Assembly (NCBI RefSeq): GCF_016722765.1
Contig: NZ_JAEQND010000012.1
Coordinates: 1 to 64,000 of the forward strand
Reading direction: 5' to 3'
Length of the DNA: 64,000 nucleotides
From: Ramlibacter alkalitolerans
Lineage (GTDB): Bacteria > Pseudomonadota > Gammaproteobacteria > Burkholderiales > Burkholderiaceae_C
Position 1 is the stretch's first letter; the number at the start of each line of letters is the position of its first letter. This document shows, piece after piece, positions 7,804 to 16,931 of the stretch. The translations under genes and the position numbers were made by a program. The notes beneath the pieces were generated by a model that was not told the origin of the DNA, did no database searches, and was given only the letters and a program-made list of their open reading frames with translations.

Positions 7804-8900
7804 GACTTATTAGAGTCCAGGTTCTGGAGGTATTTTTCCGCGATGCCTCTGTAGAGTTCGCGAGCTTGCTTGCGAAGCTTGGTATAGCTTCCCGTACCTT
7901 TGACAGAGATCATGGGCACGTGCTGGCTTTGCGACATTGGCGCTAAGCTACCCAAATGTCGTATGTCACCGAGATGTGATTCCATCTGAGGATTGGCAAA
8001 CATGGTGCCAAGGCTCTCATTGACCTTCTGGGGGAAGGTGGCCCCTATGCTTTCGTACGCTCGCACTCTACGTTTGATCTTGACCGGTTCGCCGGTGTCG
8101 TCGGATACCTCTTCGTCGTATCCAGTCCGCTCCTTGTGTTGCTGGGTCACGTAGCCAAGGAACGCTATTCTTCCTTTCGGCGATAGTTCGAGTATTTCGC
8201 TGGGATCTTCCGCCAGTCGGCAGCCAGTCTCGAGCTCTTTTTGCCAAACCGTGACCGTGACACCAATATTTCGGATGGCCCATAGTGAGAACACGTCGAT
8301 CGACATGGGGACCACGAAAAAATCCATTGCCAGCAGAACTGCGCGATTAATCGCACCCAGGGAGGGGCCCATGTCAAAGAACACGAAGTCATACTTGAGC
8401 TCTTTAGCTCTTTTGACCAACTCCGCGAAGACGAACGTGGTTCTAATGCCCCGCATTCCACCACCTTTTGCGTCCCTCCAGTCGCCAGCCAAAAGGTCTT
8501 CCTGCAGTGCCAAGCGCGGATCACCGATGATGATATCAAATCCGAATTCTGGCGAAGCTATTATCGGCAATTCACTTTCGTAACCTTTACCTAATGACAA
8601 AGGTCGAATCACGCTAAAGATTGAGTTTGGATTTTCGGATGAATAGATTTCGTCGGTTAGCTCCTCCGCCAACACATACTGGGTTAGGTTGCATTGCGGG
8701 TCTGCGTCGACAACCAACACCTTCGCTTTGAAGCTCAGAGCCAGTTCGGCAGCCAAGTTCGCCACTAAAGTGGTCTTCCCGACGCCACCCTTGTTATTGA
8801 AGAAGCAAGTAGTTTTTGTCCCTTGCTTTTTCACGCTGTCGAATAGCGCAATCTGTGCTTTAGTCGGTTTTGTGTTGGGGGCTGCAGGCCGCGTTACCAT
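7800..8900 (-). CDS. ParA/MinD-type AAA ATPase paired with SIR2
   Basis: This 366-residue protein has the deviant Walker A motif KGGVGKTT (37-44), the switch strand VLVVDADPQ (61-69) and a later hydrophobic strand VFFDMGPSLG, all typical of the ParA family. ParA proteins dimerise on ATP and bind DNA nonspecifically. No ParB-like gene or obvious parS repeats lie next to it; the partner is instead the SIR2 protein, overlapping by four bases. That makes plasmid partition unlikely and a sensor or activator role for the effector more likely, which is inference. The C-terminal third (about 255-366) is not recognisable. Confidence 0.85.
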   Translation of the reverse strand: MVTRPAAPNTKPTKAQIALFDSVKKQGTKTTCFFNNKGGVGKTTLVANLAAELALSFKAKVLVVDADPQCNLTQYVLAEELTDEIYSSENPNSIFSVIRPLSLGKGYESELPIIASPEFGFDIIIGDPRLALQEDLLAGDWRDAKGGGMRGIRTTFVFAELVKRAKELKYDFVFFDMGPSLGAINRAVLLAMDFFVVPMSIDVFSLWAIRNIGVTVTVWQKELETGCRLAEDPSEILELSPKGRIAFLGYVTQQHKERTGYDEEVSDDTGEPVKIKRRVRAYESIGATFPQKVNESLGTMFANPQMESHLGDIRHLGSLAPMSQSQHVPMISVKGTGSYTKLRKQARELYRGIAEKYLQNLDSNKS

Positions 8901-9077
8901 ATCAATCCATTAAAGTTAGCGTGATAGCTGAAGAGAGATTCTAGTGACGTTGACAGAGAAATTAAGGAGAGCCGAATCCCGACTTGCCAGCAAGCGGCGT
9001 TGTCGTTATGGCGCGCCCACCAAAAGAAGTGCTTAAACCGCGGCCTCTACTGCCATGCACCTGAGTCGCGCTCGGGA
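8901..9077. promoter_or_regulatory. Upstream region of the ParA-SIR2 operon
   Basis: This AT-richer stretch must contain the leftward promoter of the two-gene operon. I see no gene and no clear operator. Beyond it the sequence returns to high GC and runs into the recombinase fragment. Confidence 0.25.
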
Positions 9078-9401
9078 TTATCGAGTCAGTTTGCATTGCC
9101 CTTTGGGGGCGACAGCGAACCCCGAGCTAAACGGTGCTGGGATAGTTCGACATGCTGACGTCTCATGCTTCGGTGTCGCAATGCCGCGACATACGAAGTG
9201 TGTTCGAGAACCAAGTTCGCAGGCCGCCAAGAACGGTCGCGAAACACTGCGCGGCGCGGCCTGGGCGGTGTGCGAAAACGCGGCGAGCCTGCGCACGGCG
9301 CGGATGTAGTGGATCTGCGTCTTGCCGTTGAACTTGCGCATGCGCATGTCCTCGATCATGCGTTGGCGCAGTGGAGACACGTTGGGCGTCAATGAGCTCA
9401 T
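9078..9401 (-). pseudogene. N-terminal fragment of a tyrosine recombinase/integrase
   Basis: From ATG 9401 the first 44 or so residues (RQRMIEDMRMRKFN, then HYIRAVRRLAAF) match the N-terminal SAM-like DNA-binding domain of phage-type integrases, especially those accompanying IS91-like elements. After about 9270 the reading frame continues with unrelated low-complexity protein to 9078, and no catalytic R...HxxR...Y part exists. The gene is therefore a stump cut by a deletion or insertion junction near 9265-9270. It marks the right edge of the accessory region. Confidence 0.6.
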
Positions 9402-9772
9402 GGTCCTGCTCCCGTCGGAGGCGAGGCGGATTGCCTCGCCGTCAACGGTGCCAGCAACTCGGAATGAGGCACCCGGCCTGGCGCGGAGCGCCTACCGCGC
9501 GAGCGGTTTAGTCCCACGCTGCAAAGCAGTCGTTCTTGCCGGGCGTTAGGAATGGTAGCCGGAGGCCGTTGCTGCCCCAGTGGCAACCGACCGGAAGTCA
9601 GCTCCCGCCCAGAACCCCCCCTAGTGATCCCCGTTGCGTTCGCGCACGAGAAGAAGCTCGCGGTTGACGTGTATCAACGGATCCGGCTCACCTGCACTTA
9701 AGGTGAATGCCAGCTGCAGCCGACGGATTGGCCTCGGCGCATCGCATGGGGTCACCCCCGGGAGTACGTGAC
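9402..9772. other. Intergenic remnant upstream of the recombinase stump
   Basis: About 370 bases without a convincing gene. The first 150 bases contain short palindromic segments (GGCGAGGCGGATTGCCTCGCC near 9419-9440) that probably belonged to the leader of the lost integrase element. The rest shows no feature I can name. Confidence 0.3.
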
Positions 9773-9919
9773 ATGCAAACCATCATGGAAACTCTGAGCC
9801 ACCCTGGCATCGTCTTGGGGATCATTGCAGGCTTGGCCGCCCTCGTGTTCGCTTGCTATCGCCGCCACGGCGACAAGTACCTGGCCGCGGCAACCGGCAT
9901 CAGCACGACTGGGACTTGA
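9773..9919 (+). CDS. Possible small membrane protein
   Basis: A 48-residue reading frame from ATG 9773 contains one strong transmembrane helix (PGIVLGIIAGLAALVFACY) followed by an Arg/Lys/His cluster, the usual signature of a small single-pass protein. The ribosome-binding site is weak and the last residues look unspecific, so it may be chance coding. It precedes the thioesterase gene by about 100 bases. Confidence 0.3.
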   Translation: MQTIMETLSHPGIVLGIIAGLAALVFACYRRHGDKYLAAATGISTTGT

Positions 9920-10025
9920 GGGACCTCGCGGCGCACCAGGCAGCTCCGTCCGGGCGCCGGGCGCGGCCAGGAGCGGCGAAGCAAAGGTATCCTTCGCTTC
10001 CGGGTTCACAGTACCTGTCCTTCCC

Positions 10026-10502
10026 ATGGCCCATGTCCCCGCCCACGAGGAGCATTTCGCCGTCCGGTGGTCGGACCTGGACGCCAATCGGCACGTCAGG
10101 AACACCGTCTTCAGCGAGTTCGCCACGCACACCAGGTTTCGGCTGCTGGCGTCTCATGGCTTCGACCAGGCGAGTTTCGAGCGGCTGCGGTTCGGGCCGG
10201 TCATGCTGCGCGAAGAGATCCGGTACCGCCGGGAGCTTGCTTTTGGCGACCAGGTCGTGGTGAACGTGGCAATTGCGGGGCTCTCCGATGACGGCTCGCA
10301 ATGGCGGGTGCAGCAGGAGGTGGCGCGCTCAGGCAAGCAGGCCGCGGTGCTCACGATCGACGGGGCCTGGATCCACCTGGACGACCGCAAACTGATCCCG
10401 CCCCCGAAAGGCCTTCTCCTGATCCTTCGCTCCCTGCCGCGGATCGACAGCTTCGAGGTGCTTCGCTCGATGCTTCGCAACCCACCCGCACAAACCGGAT
10501 GA
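10026..10502 (+). CDS. Acyl-CoA thioesterase, hot-dog fold (4HBT family)
   Basis: The 158-residue protein from ATG 10026 matches 4-hydroxybenzoyl-CoA thioesterase-like enzymes: RWSDLDANRHVRNTVF carries the Asp and His-x-x-Asn element of the active site, followed by the long hot-dog helix and strands. Such proteins hydrolyse acyl-CoA or acyl-ACP thioesters in the cytoplasm. The frame continues upstream to 9825, but length and family alignment favour 10026. It stands alone before nadE; substrate unknown. Confidence 0.8.
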   Translation: MAHVPAHEEHFAVRWSDLDANRHVRNTVFSEFATHTRFRLLASHGFDQASFERLRFGPVMLREEIRYRRELAFGDQVVVNVAIAGLSDDGSQWRVQQEVARSGKQAAVLTIDGAWIHLDDRKLIPPPKGLLLILRSLPRIDSFEVLRSMLRNPPAQTG

Positions 10503-10743
10503 CGCTGGCGTACGCGCTGCACGACGCCACCGTCCGTCACGACCTCACCGCTTGTGCCGCCATCGGCCACCTCCAGCCGTCCGGCCGGGCCTTCAGCGTT
10601 CGACAACGTACTGACTGCGGCGACCATTCTCCGCATGGCACAAGGCAAGCGCATTTCGGTGGACATCGACGGTACAGCGCTCCAGGCAATCAATGAGATG
10701 GGGATGGCGGCGAAGGTGGCGAAGATCCGGCACACTCGAGCCG

Positions 10744-11565
10744 ATGAACGAAATCTTCTCCGCTTCGCAAGTCGCTGCCGAGTTGCTGGTGGCGCCGACC
10801 TTCGATGCCCCTGCGGAGGCCGAGCGCCGCATTGCCTTCATTGCCGACTACCTGACGCAATCCGGGATGGAGAGTCTCGTGCTGGGGATCAGCGGCGGCG
10901 TCGATTCCACGACGGCCGGCCGCTTGTGCCAGCTCGCCGTCGAGCGGATGCGCGCCGCTGGCCGCCCGGCCCGTTTCGTCGCCATGCGCTTGCCCCATGG
11001 CAAGCAGCGCGATGAGGTAGATGCGCAGGCCGCCTTGCAGTTCATCCAGCCCGACGAGACGCTGACCGTGGACATCCGCCCCGCCGCCGAGGGGATGCTG
11101 GCGTGCGTGGAGAGCGGGATGGCCTTCGCCAACCCGGCGCAGCGCGACTTCGTGTTCGGCAACATCAAGGCGCGCCAGCGCATGATCGCGCAGTACGCCG
11201 TGGCCGGCGCGCGGCGCGGCATGGTGGTGGGCACCGACCACGCTGCCGAGGCGGTGATGGGCTTCTTCACCAAGTTTGGCGATGGCGCCTGCGACCTTGC
11301 TCCGCTGACGGGGCTGGTGAAGCGGCGGGTCCGGGCGATCGCCACCCACCTGGGTGCGCCGCAATCCCTCGTGCAGAAGGTGCCGACGGCCGATCTCGAG
11401 GAATTGCGCCCGCAATTGCCCGACGAGGCGGCCTACGGCGTGACCTACGAGCAGATCGACGACTTCCTGGAAGGCAAGCCGGTCGCGCCCGAGGCCGTGG
11501 CGGTGATTCGGCGCTTCTACACCGCGAGCATGCACAAGCGCAGGATGCCGGCGCACCCGGCGTAA
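10744..11565 (+). CDS. nadE: NH3-dependent NAD+ synthetase
   Basis: The 273-residue protein matches the short ammonia-dependent NadE (E. coli enzyme about 275 residues). It has the PP-loop ATP-pyrophosphatase motif LGISGGVDSTTAGR, the KARQRM helix and GTDHAAEAVMGFFTKFGDG. It converts deamido-NAD, ATP and ammonia to NAD+ in the cytoplasm. No glutaminase domain is present. The start at 10744 gives the family length. A NAD-consuming SIR2 gene lies 3 kb away, but there is no sign that they are linked. Confidence 0.95.
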   Translation: MNEIFSASQVAAELLVAPTFDAPAEAERRIAFIADYLTQSGMESLVLGISGGVDSTTAGRLCQLAVERMRAAGRPARFVAMRLPHGKQRDEVDAQAALQFIQPDETLTVDIRPAAEGMLACVESGMAFANPAQRDFVFGNIKARQRMIAQYAVAGARRGMVVGTDHAAEAVMGFFTKFGDGACDLAPLTGLVKRRVRAIATHLGAPQSLVQKVPTADLEELRPQLPDEAAYGVTYEQIDDFLEGKPVAPEAVAVIRRFYTASMHKRRMPAHPA

Positions 11566-11584
11566 GGATCCGCGCCGCGTCCGC

Positions 11585-11968
11585 TCAGGCGCGGAAGGGC
11601 TCGAACCGGGCGCGGATCACCTCGTCCTGGGACCACTCGTAGACGGGCGTGGTGGGCGGCCCCAGAGGCGCCTGATTCAGGTCCACCCCCGTGAGCTCCT
11701 GCACGCGCTGCTTGAACCAGGCTTCGAAGCCACTGGTGCGCTCGGCAAAACGCTGCGCGTTCTGCTGGACTTCGGTCCCCTCGTTGATGGCGATCACCCA
11801 GGGGCCAGCCTGCGTTTCCTGCAGGTACCAGGATTCGTGGCGGATGCCGTGGTCGGCATGCCAGCGCGAGACCTCGTCGCTGCGGGCCTCCAGTTCCTTG
11901 ATGAAGGCTTCCAGGTCGGAGCGCGACGTGTTCCTTCCGAGCGGGAAGGCGCGGACGATCAGGGCCAT
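11585..11968 (-). CDS. Conserved hypothetical protein, 127 residues
   Basis: ATG 11968 is preceded by a strong AAGGAGG, so it is preferred over the longer frame from 12025. The product begins with a beta strand (ALIVRAFPLG) and has alternating helices and strands resembling a small alpha/beta-barrel (Dabb or DUF6176-like) protein. Convergent with nadE, with 19 bases between them. Function unknown. Confidence 0.65.
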   Translation of the reverse strand: MALIVRAFPLGRNTSRSDLEAFIKELEARSDEVSRWHADHGIRHESWYLQETQAGPWVIAINEGTEVQQNAQRFAERTSGFEAWFKQRVQELTGVDLNQAPLGPPTTPVYEWSQDEVIRARFEPFRA

Positions 11969-12104
11969 GGCATCCTCCTTCGCAGTGGCGGGCGGAGTAT
12001 CGACGCAGCACAGGTCGGTCCGCATCGCCCGCGCGGAGGATGGCGCGTCGCCACGACCACGAGAACGTCCTCCTCGGCAAGGGCCTGGCGACGGCTGCCG
12101 ACTT

Positions 12105-13007
12105 TCAATCCTCGGCGGCAGCTTCGAGCCGCTCCAGGATGCGCCTCCTCAGGTCGACCAGGGTCGGCGCGAGTTCCCGCACGGCGACCTCGAAGGCTTC
12201 CGCCGATGAGAGGCTCACGTTCAGCGCGTAGTACGCGCCCTGGAACACCAGCGGCGTGGCCACTGCGGCGACCTCGGGTTGCCAGGACGCGGCGCAGTAG
12301 CCGTTCTGCGCCACGCTCTCGATCGCGGCCGTGATCTCCGCCCCCACGCGCCGCCACTGGGCGCCGCGGGCTTGCCGGAAGTGCGCGAGCAGTGCGCTGC
12401 GCTTGCCTTGCGGCGCACTCGCGAGGTACGCGCGGCCCAGCGACGTCAACTCCATCGGAACGCGCTGGCCCGACACGACCGTCCGCAGCGAAGGCCGGCG
12501 GTTGTAGCGGATCGATTCCAGGTAGACCATCTCGTCGCGGTCCGGCGCGGCGAGTCCGACGTTGATCTTGCTGCCTTCGGCCACCTGCCGCATGAGCGGA
12601 GCGGCCGTCGCAAGCACCGTCGAGCCGGTGCGCATCGCGTGCGCCAGGCTCAACACTGCCGGTGCAAGCCGGAACGCGCGGGACCTCGGATCGACCTGCA
12701 GCAGCCCGCTGCCCACGAGGGTCTGGGTGAGCCGGCTCACGGTCGATCGCGACAAGCCGGTGCGTTCCGCGAGTTCCGCGTTGCCCAGCAACTCCGACCC
12801 GGGGCGGAAGGAGCGAAGCAGCTCGATGCCCCGCTCCAGGGAGCGGTTCGCCGGCGACACGCCGGGCTTTTGCTCGCGCAAGGTCGGCACGTCGCGGCGC
12901 GCTTCGGGCTCGGAAGGCTTCTTCACGGCAGAGGCATTCTCGCCGATTCCACTGCTTGGAATTCGCGGGGTGCCATCCGGGGCTGTCTTGCCTAAGCTTC
13001 CCGGCAA
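12105..13007 (-). CDS. IclR family transcriptional regulator
   Basis: After a polar N-terminal leader, a winged helix-turn-helix (about residues 55-115, with [20 protein letters not shown]) is followed by the IclR effector-binding domain. A GTG at 12926 would give a more typical 273 residues and a longer gap to the divergent gene; from 13007 only 41 bases remain. IclR proteins sense small carbon acids. Being divergent from the receptor and beta-oxidation genes, it is the obvious local regulator. Confidence 0.85.
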   Translation of the reverse strand: MPGSLGKTAPDGTPRIPSSGIGENASAVKKPSEPEARRDVPTLREQKPGVSPANRSLERGIELLRSFRPGSELLGNAELAERTGLSRSTVSRLTQTLVGSGLLQVDPRSRAFRLAPAVLSLAHAMRTGSTVLATAAPLMRQVAEGSKINVGLAAPDRDEMVYLESIRYNRRPSLRTVVSGQRVPMELTSLGRAYLASAPQGKRSALLAHFRQARGAQWRRVGAEITAAIESVAQNGYCAASWQPEVAAVATPLVFQGAYYALNVSLSSAEAFEVAVRELAPTLVDLRRRILERLEAAAED

Positions 13008-13048
13008 GTGCAGTGCGTTCCGTGCTGCCGGATCCAGGAGACAAACCG

Positions 13049-14023
13049 ATGACCTTCCGCTCCCTCCTCGCGCGCTTCGGTGCGCTCGCAGCTATCGCCG
13101 CCATGGCGGCCTCCACCGCGATGGCCGCCGGCTTTCCCGACAAGCCCGTGAAGCTGGTCGTGCCCTTCGCACCGGGCGGCGGCACGGATGCGATCGCCCG
13201 CGCGCTGGGCGTGGGCATGGGCGAGGCGCTGGGCCAGCCGGTGATCGTGGACAACAAGCCGGGCGCCGGCACGATCATCGGCAGCGATTACGTGGCCAAG
13301 AGCGCGCCGGACGGCTACACACTGGTGGTGGCGACGTTCGCGCATGCGGTGAATCCCAGCCTCATGCAGAAGCTGCCGTTCGACACGCAGAAGGCGTTTG
13401 CCCCGGTGATGCTGCTCGCACGCGGTCCGAACGTGCTGGTCGTGCGCGCGGACAGCCCTTACAAGAGCGTGGCCGACGTCGTCGCCGCGGCGCGTGCCAA
13501 GCCGGGCAAGCTGACCTACGCCTCGCAGGGCAATGGCACCTCCGCCCACCTCGCCGGCGAGATGTTCACCAACCTCGCGAAGGTCCAGATGACGCACGTC
13601 CCTTATCGCGGCGCGGGCCCCGCGATGACGGACCTGCTCGGCGGCCAGGTGGACATGATGTTCGCGACCGCCGCGGCCGCGTCGCCCCACATCGCGGGCG
13701 GCAAGCTTCGCGCGCTGGCCGTCACGACTCCGCAGCGTGCCGCCGCGATGAAGAACCTGCCCGCGATCGCCGAGACCGTTCCCGGCTACGCGGTGGAGAG
13801 CTGGTACGGCCTGTTCGCGCCGGCCGGCACCCCGCCCGACGTGCTCGCCAAGCTGCACGACGCCGCCCGCAAGGCGACCGGCACCCCTGCATTCCGCAAG
13901 ATGATCGAACCCGAAGGCCTCGCGGTCAGCGCCGGCGCTCCCGCCGAACTCGATGCCTACGTCCGCTCCGAGACGACGCGCTGGGCGCGCATCGTCAAGG
14001 AAAACAACGTCAAGGTCGACTGA
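13049..14023 (+). CDS. Bug/TctC-type periplasmic solute receptor
   Basis: ATG 13049 follows AGGAG (13036-13040). The 324-residue product has a Sec signal peptide (cleavage near AMA-AG, residue 26) and the Bug family fold with the N-terminal [18 protein letters not shown] loop and the later conserved [15 protein letters not shown]. Bug proteins bind carboxylates in the periplasm. No TctA/TctB permease is present here, so it may share a permease encoded elsewhere or act as a sensor receptor. It is first in the catabolic cluster, suggesting that it delivers the substrate. Confidence 0.9.
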   Translation: MTFRSLLARFGALAAIAAMAASTAMAAGFPDKPVKLVVPFAPGGGTDAIARALGVGMGEALGQPVIVDNKPGAGTIIGSDYVAKSAPDGYTLVVATFAHAVNPSLMQKLPFDTQKAFAPVMLLARGPNVLVVRADSPYKSVADVVAAARAKPGKLTYASQGNGTSAHLAGEMFTNLAKVQMTHVPYRGAGPAMTDLLGGQVDMMFATAAAASPHIAGGKLRALAVTTPQRAAAMKNLPAIAETVPGYAVESWYGLFAPAGTPPDVLAKLHDAARKATGTPAFRKMIEPEGLAVSAGAPAELDAYVRSETTRWARIVKENNVKVD

Positions 14024-14045
14024 ACCGGGCCGAGGAACACACGCC

Positions 14046-14840
14046 ATGGACGACTCCCTGATCCAACTGCAGGTCGAGGGCGGCATCGCCACCCTGACGC
14101 TCAACCGCCCGGACAAGCGCAACGCGATGAGCGATGCCATGCGCTCCGAATTCATCCACGCGCTGGAGCGCGTCGCGGCCGACAAGGCGATCCGCGCGCT
14201 GGTGCTCACCGGCGCCGGCAAGGGCTTCTGCGCCGGCGGCGACATCGCCGGCATGGAAAGGAGGATGAGCGCTCCCACGGGGGAGATCGCCTTCAACGGC
14301 TGGCACCGCCAGCAGCGGGTGCACTACACCCAGACCCTGCTGCACACCATGCCCAAGCCCGTGATCGCTGCCGTGAACGGCGCTGCCTCGGGGCTCGGCG
14401 CGGACACGGCGCTCGCCTGCGACTTCATCATTGCCAGCGAATGGGCCAGCTTCACCTGGTCCTACATCCACCGGGGGATCGTCCCCGATGGTGGCGGCAT
14501 GTACTTCCTGCCGCGGCGCGTCGGCCTGCCGCGTGCCAAGGAGCTGATCTTCAGCGGCCGCAAGGTGGACATCGACGAAGCGACCGCCCTGGGCATCGTC
14601 GACCGCAAGACCACGGCCGACCGCCTGCTGGCCGACGCGCAAGCCTGGGCCAAGGAGCTGAGCCAAGGCTCGGCGACTGCGCTGGCGCTGACCAAGACCA
14701 TCCTCGACCAGAGTTTCGAGCTCCCGGCGCAGCAGGTGTTCGCGCAGGGCAGCCAGGCGCAGGGCATCTGCTACACGAGCACCGAGCACCGCGAATCCGT
14801 CATGGCCTTCCTGGCCAAGGCCACTTCTTCGAAGCAGTAA
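14046..14840 (+). CDS. Enoyl-CoA hydratase/isomerase family protein
   Basis: The 264-residue crotonase-fold protein has the two oxyanion-hole regions GKGFCAGGDI and NGAASGLGADTALACDF and the PDGGGMYFLPRRVG segment of PaaG/PaaF-like members. The usual second catalytic Glu region reads VPDGGG, so Asp may replace it, as in several isomerases. It likely hydrates or rearranges an unsaturated CoA ester. It lies 22 bases after the Bug gene and 4 before the ligase gene. Confidence 0.88.
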   Translation: MDDSLIQLQVEGGIATLTLNRPDKRNAMSDAMRSEFIHALERVAADKAIRALVLTGAGKGFCAGGDIAGMERRMSAPTGEIAFNGWHRQQRVHYTQTLLHTMPKPVIAAVNGAASGLGADTALACDFIIASEWASFTWSYIHRGIVPDGGGMYFLPRRVGLPRAKELIFSGRKVDIDEATALGIVDRKTTADRLLADAQAWAKELSQGSATALALTKTILDQSFELPAQQVFAQGSQAQGICYTSTEHRESVMAFLAKATSSKQ

Positions 14841-14844
14841 GCGC

Positions 14845-16926
14845 ATGAACGCGATCAACCGACTCCTCCAGCCGCGCAGCGTCGCCGTCATCGGTGCTTC
14901 CGCGGACCCCTCCAAGACCGCCGGCCGGCCGGTTTCCTACCTGTCGAAGCACGGCTTCGGCGGGGCGATCTATCCCGTGAACCCGAAGGCGACCGAAATC
15001 GGCGGCCTCAAGTGCTACCCCGACATCGCCTCGCTGCCGGAAACGCCTGACGTGGGCATCGTGCTGCTGGGCGCCGAACGTGCACACGTCGCCGTGCGTG
15101 AGCTCGCAGCGCGCGGCTGCGCCGCCGCCATCGTGCTGGCCAGCGGCTACACGGAGACCGGCGAGCAGGGTGCCCGCCGGCAGCAGCAACTGGTCGAAGC
15201 GGCGGGGGCCATGCGCATCCTCGGCCCCAACACGATCGGCCTCGTCAACCTCACCGACAACATCGTCCTCTCGGCCAGCGGTGCGCTGGAGATGGACCAC
15301 TTCCCGGCCGGCTCCATCGGCGTCGTGTCGCAAAGCGGCGGCATCCTCGGCTCGCTGCTGTCGCGCGCGGCGGCGCGCGGCATCGGCCTGTCCAAGCTGG
15401 TCTCCACCAGCAACGAAGTGGACCTCGAACTCGCCGACTTCATCGATGCGCTGGTCGACGACGAAGCGACCAAGGTGATCGCGCTGTATGTCGAGGCCGT
15501 GCGGCATCCGGAGAAGTTCCGCGCCGCCGCCCTGCGCGCCGCCCGCGCCGGCAAGCCTGTCGTTGCATTCAAGATCGGCCGCTCCGAAGCCGGGGCCAAG
15601 GCTGCCGTCTCGCACACCGGCGCGCTGGCGGGCGCGGATCGCATGTACGACGCGCTCTTCCGCCAGGCCGGCGTGATCCGCGCCCAGAGCTTCGCCGACC
15701 TGCTGGACATCCCCGCTGCACTGGCGACGGGGCGCAAGCTGCGCGGCCGGCGCGTCGCGATCCTGACTTCCACCGGCGGTGCCGGCACGCTGGTGTCCGA
15801 CAGCCTCGGTGTTGCGGGCTTCGACACGCCCGCCCCGGACGCGGACACGGCCGCGGCGCTGCGCGCGCTGCAGGACGGCGACCATGCCGCCCTGGACCGC
15901 AATCCGATCGACGTGACGCTGGCCGGCCTGCAGCCGGAATTGCTGCGCGCCGCGATCAAGGCCCTGCTGGCCAGCCCCTCCTACGACGCACTCGCGATCG
16001 TCGTCGGCGCCTCGGCACTGGCCATGCCGGAGCTGATGGCCAACGCGATCCGCGACTGCCTGCCGCTGTCGGACAAGCCGGTGGTGGCGTACGTCAGCCC
16101 CCACGCACCCGAGGTGCAGGCGCTGCTGACCCAGCGCGGCGTGCCGGCCTTTTCGGCGGCGGAAAGCTGCACGGCGGCGTTCGCGGGCATGCTGCAGGCG
16201 ACGCAGTGGAAGGAGCCTGCGCCAGACGCTGCCGCCCCCGCCGTCGACCTTGCAGACCTGCCGGCCGGCTCCCTCGACGAAGCGCAGGCCAAGCAGCTCT
16301 TCGCCCGCTTCGGCGTGCCCTGTGCCCGCGAGACCGTGGTGCAGACGCCGGCCGAGGCGGAGCGCGCGGCGCGCGAGCTCGGCGGCCGCGTGGTGCTGAA
16401 GATCCTCTCGCGCGACATCACCCACAAGAGCGACGTGGGCGGCGTGGCCGTCAACGTGACGCCGGACCAGATCGCGGCGCGGCTTGCGTCCATGGCCGAC
16501 GAAGTGGAGGGCAAGGCGCGCGTGCGCCCGACGCGCTTCATCGTACAGGAGATGGTCACGGGCGGGACGGAGCTGATCCTGGGCATGCACCGCGATCCCC
16601 TCGGTACCGCGATCCTCCTCGGCATGGGGGGCGTCACGGCGGAACTGTTCAAGGACACCACCCTGCGGATGCTGCCTTCGCAAGGCGGCCTGGGCCGGGA
16701 GGAAGCCTTGTCGATGGCGAAGGAACTCAGGACCTGGCCGCTGCTGGATGGATTCCGTGGTTGCCCGAAAGCGGACGTCGATGCGCTCGTCGATGCGATC
16801 GTCGCCTTCTCCCGCATGGCCGCGCAGCTGGGCGACCGGCTGGTGGAGGCGGAGATCAACCCCGTGTTCGTGCTGCCGCAAGGCCGGGGCGTGCGCGCCG
16901 CCGACGGCGTGGTCGTCCTGCGCTGA
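14845..16926 (+). CDS. Acyl-CoA synthetase, NDP-forming (fused alpha-beta)
   Basis: The 693-residue protein fuses the CoA-binding Rossmann domain (SVAVIGASADPSKTAG), the succinyl-CoA-synthetase-like domain with phosphorylated His257 in AVSHTGALAG, and a C-terminal ATP-grasp domain (from about residue 475; KILSRDITHKSDVGGV). This is the ADP-forming acetate-CoA ligase architecture. It would activate the imported acid to its CoA ester using ATP without pyrophosphate release. Start is four bases after the hydratase stop. Confidence 0.9.
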   Translation: MNAINRLLQPRSVAVIGASADPSKTAGRPVSYLSKHGFGGAIYPVNPKATEIGGLKCYPDIASLPETPDVGIVLLGAERAHVAVRELAARGCAAAIVLASGYTETGEQGARRQQQLVEAAGAMRILGPNTIGLVNLTDNIVLSASGALEMDHFPAGSIGVVSQSGGILGSLLSRAAARGIGLSKLVSTSNEVDLELADFIDALVDDEATKVIALYVEAVRHPEKFRAAALRAARAGKPVVAFKIGRSEAGAKAAVSHTGALAGADRMYDALFRQAGVIRAQSFADLLDIPAALATGRKLRGRRVAILTSTGGAGTLVSDSLGVAGFDTPAPDADTAAALRALQDGDHAALDRNPIDVTLAGLQPELLRAAIKALLASPSYDALAIVVGASALAMPELMANAIRDCLPLSDKPVVAYVSPHAPEVQALLTQRGVPAFSAAESCTAAFAGMLQATQWKEPAPDAAAPAVDLADLPAGSLDEAQAKQLFARFGVPCARETVVQTPAEAERAARELGGRVVLKILSRDITHKSDVGGVAVNVTPDQIAARLASMADEVEGKARVRPTRFIVQEMVTGGTELILGMHRDPLGTAILLGMGGVTAELFKDTTLRMLPSQGGLGREEALSMAKELRTWPLLDGFRGCPKADVDALVDAIVAFSRMAAQLGDRLVEAEINPVFVLPQGRGVRAADGVVVLR

Positions 16927-16931
16927 GTGCC

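Noticed and set aside
7800-8900. Plasmid partition gene (ParA of a parABS system)
   Set aside because: No ParB gene, parS-like repeats or replication gene nearby; the operon partner is SIR2.
9480-9560. Integron attC-like site (GTTAGG at the end of a palindromic stretch)
   Set aside because: The conserved core and its inverse partner are incomplete and there is no integron integrase.
10503-10743. Possible small gene between the thioesterase gene and nadE
   Set aside because: Open frames on both strands look like GC shadows, with no start signal or recognisable protein.
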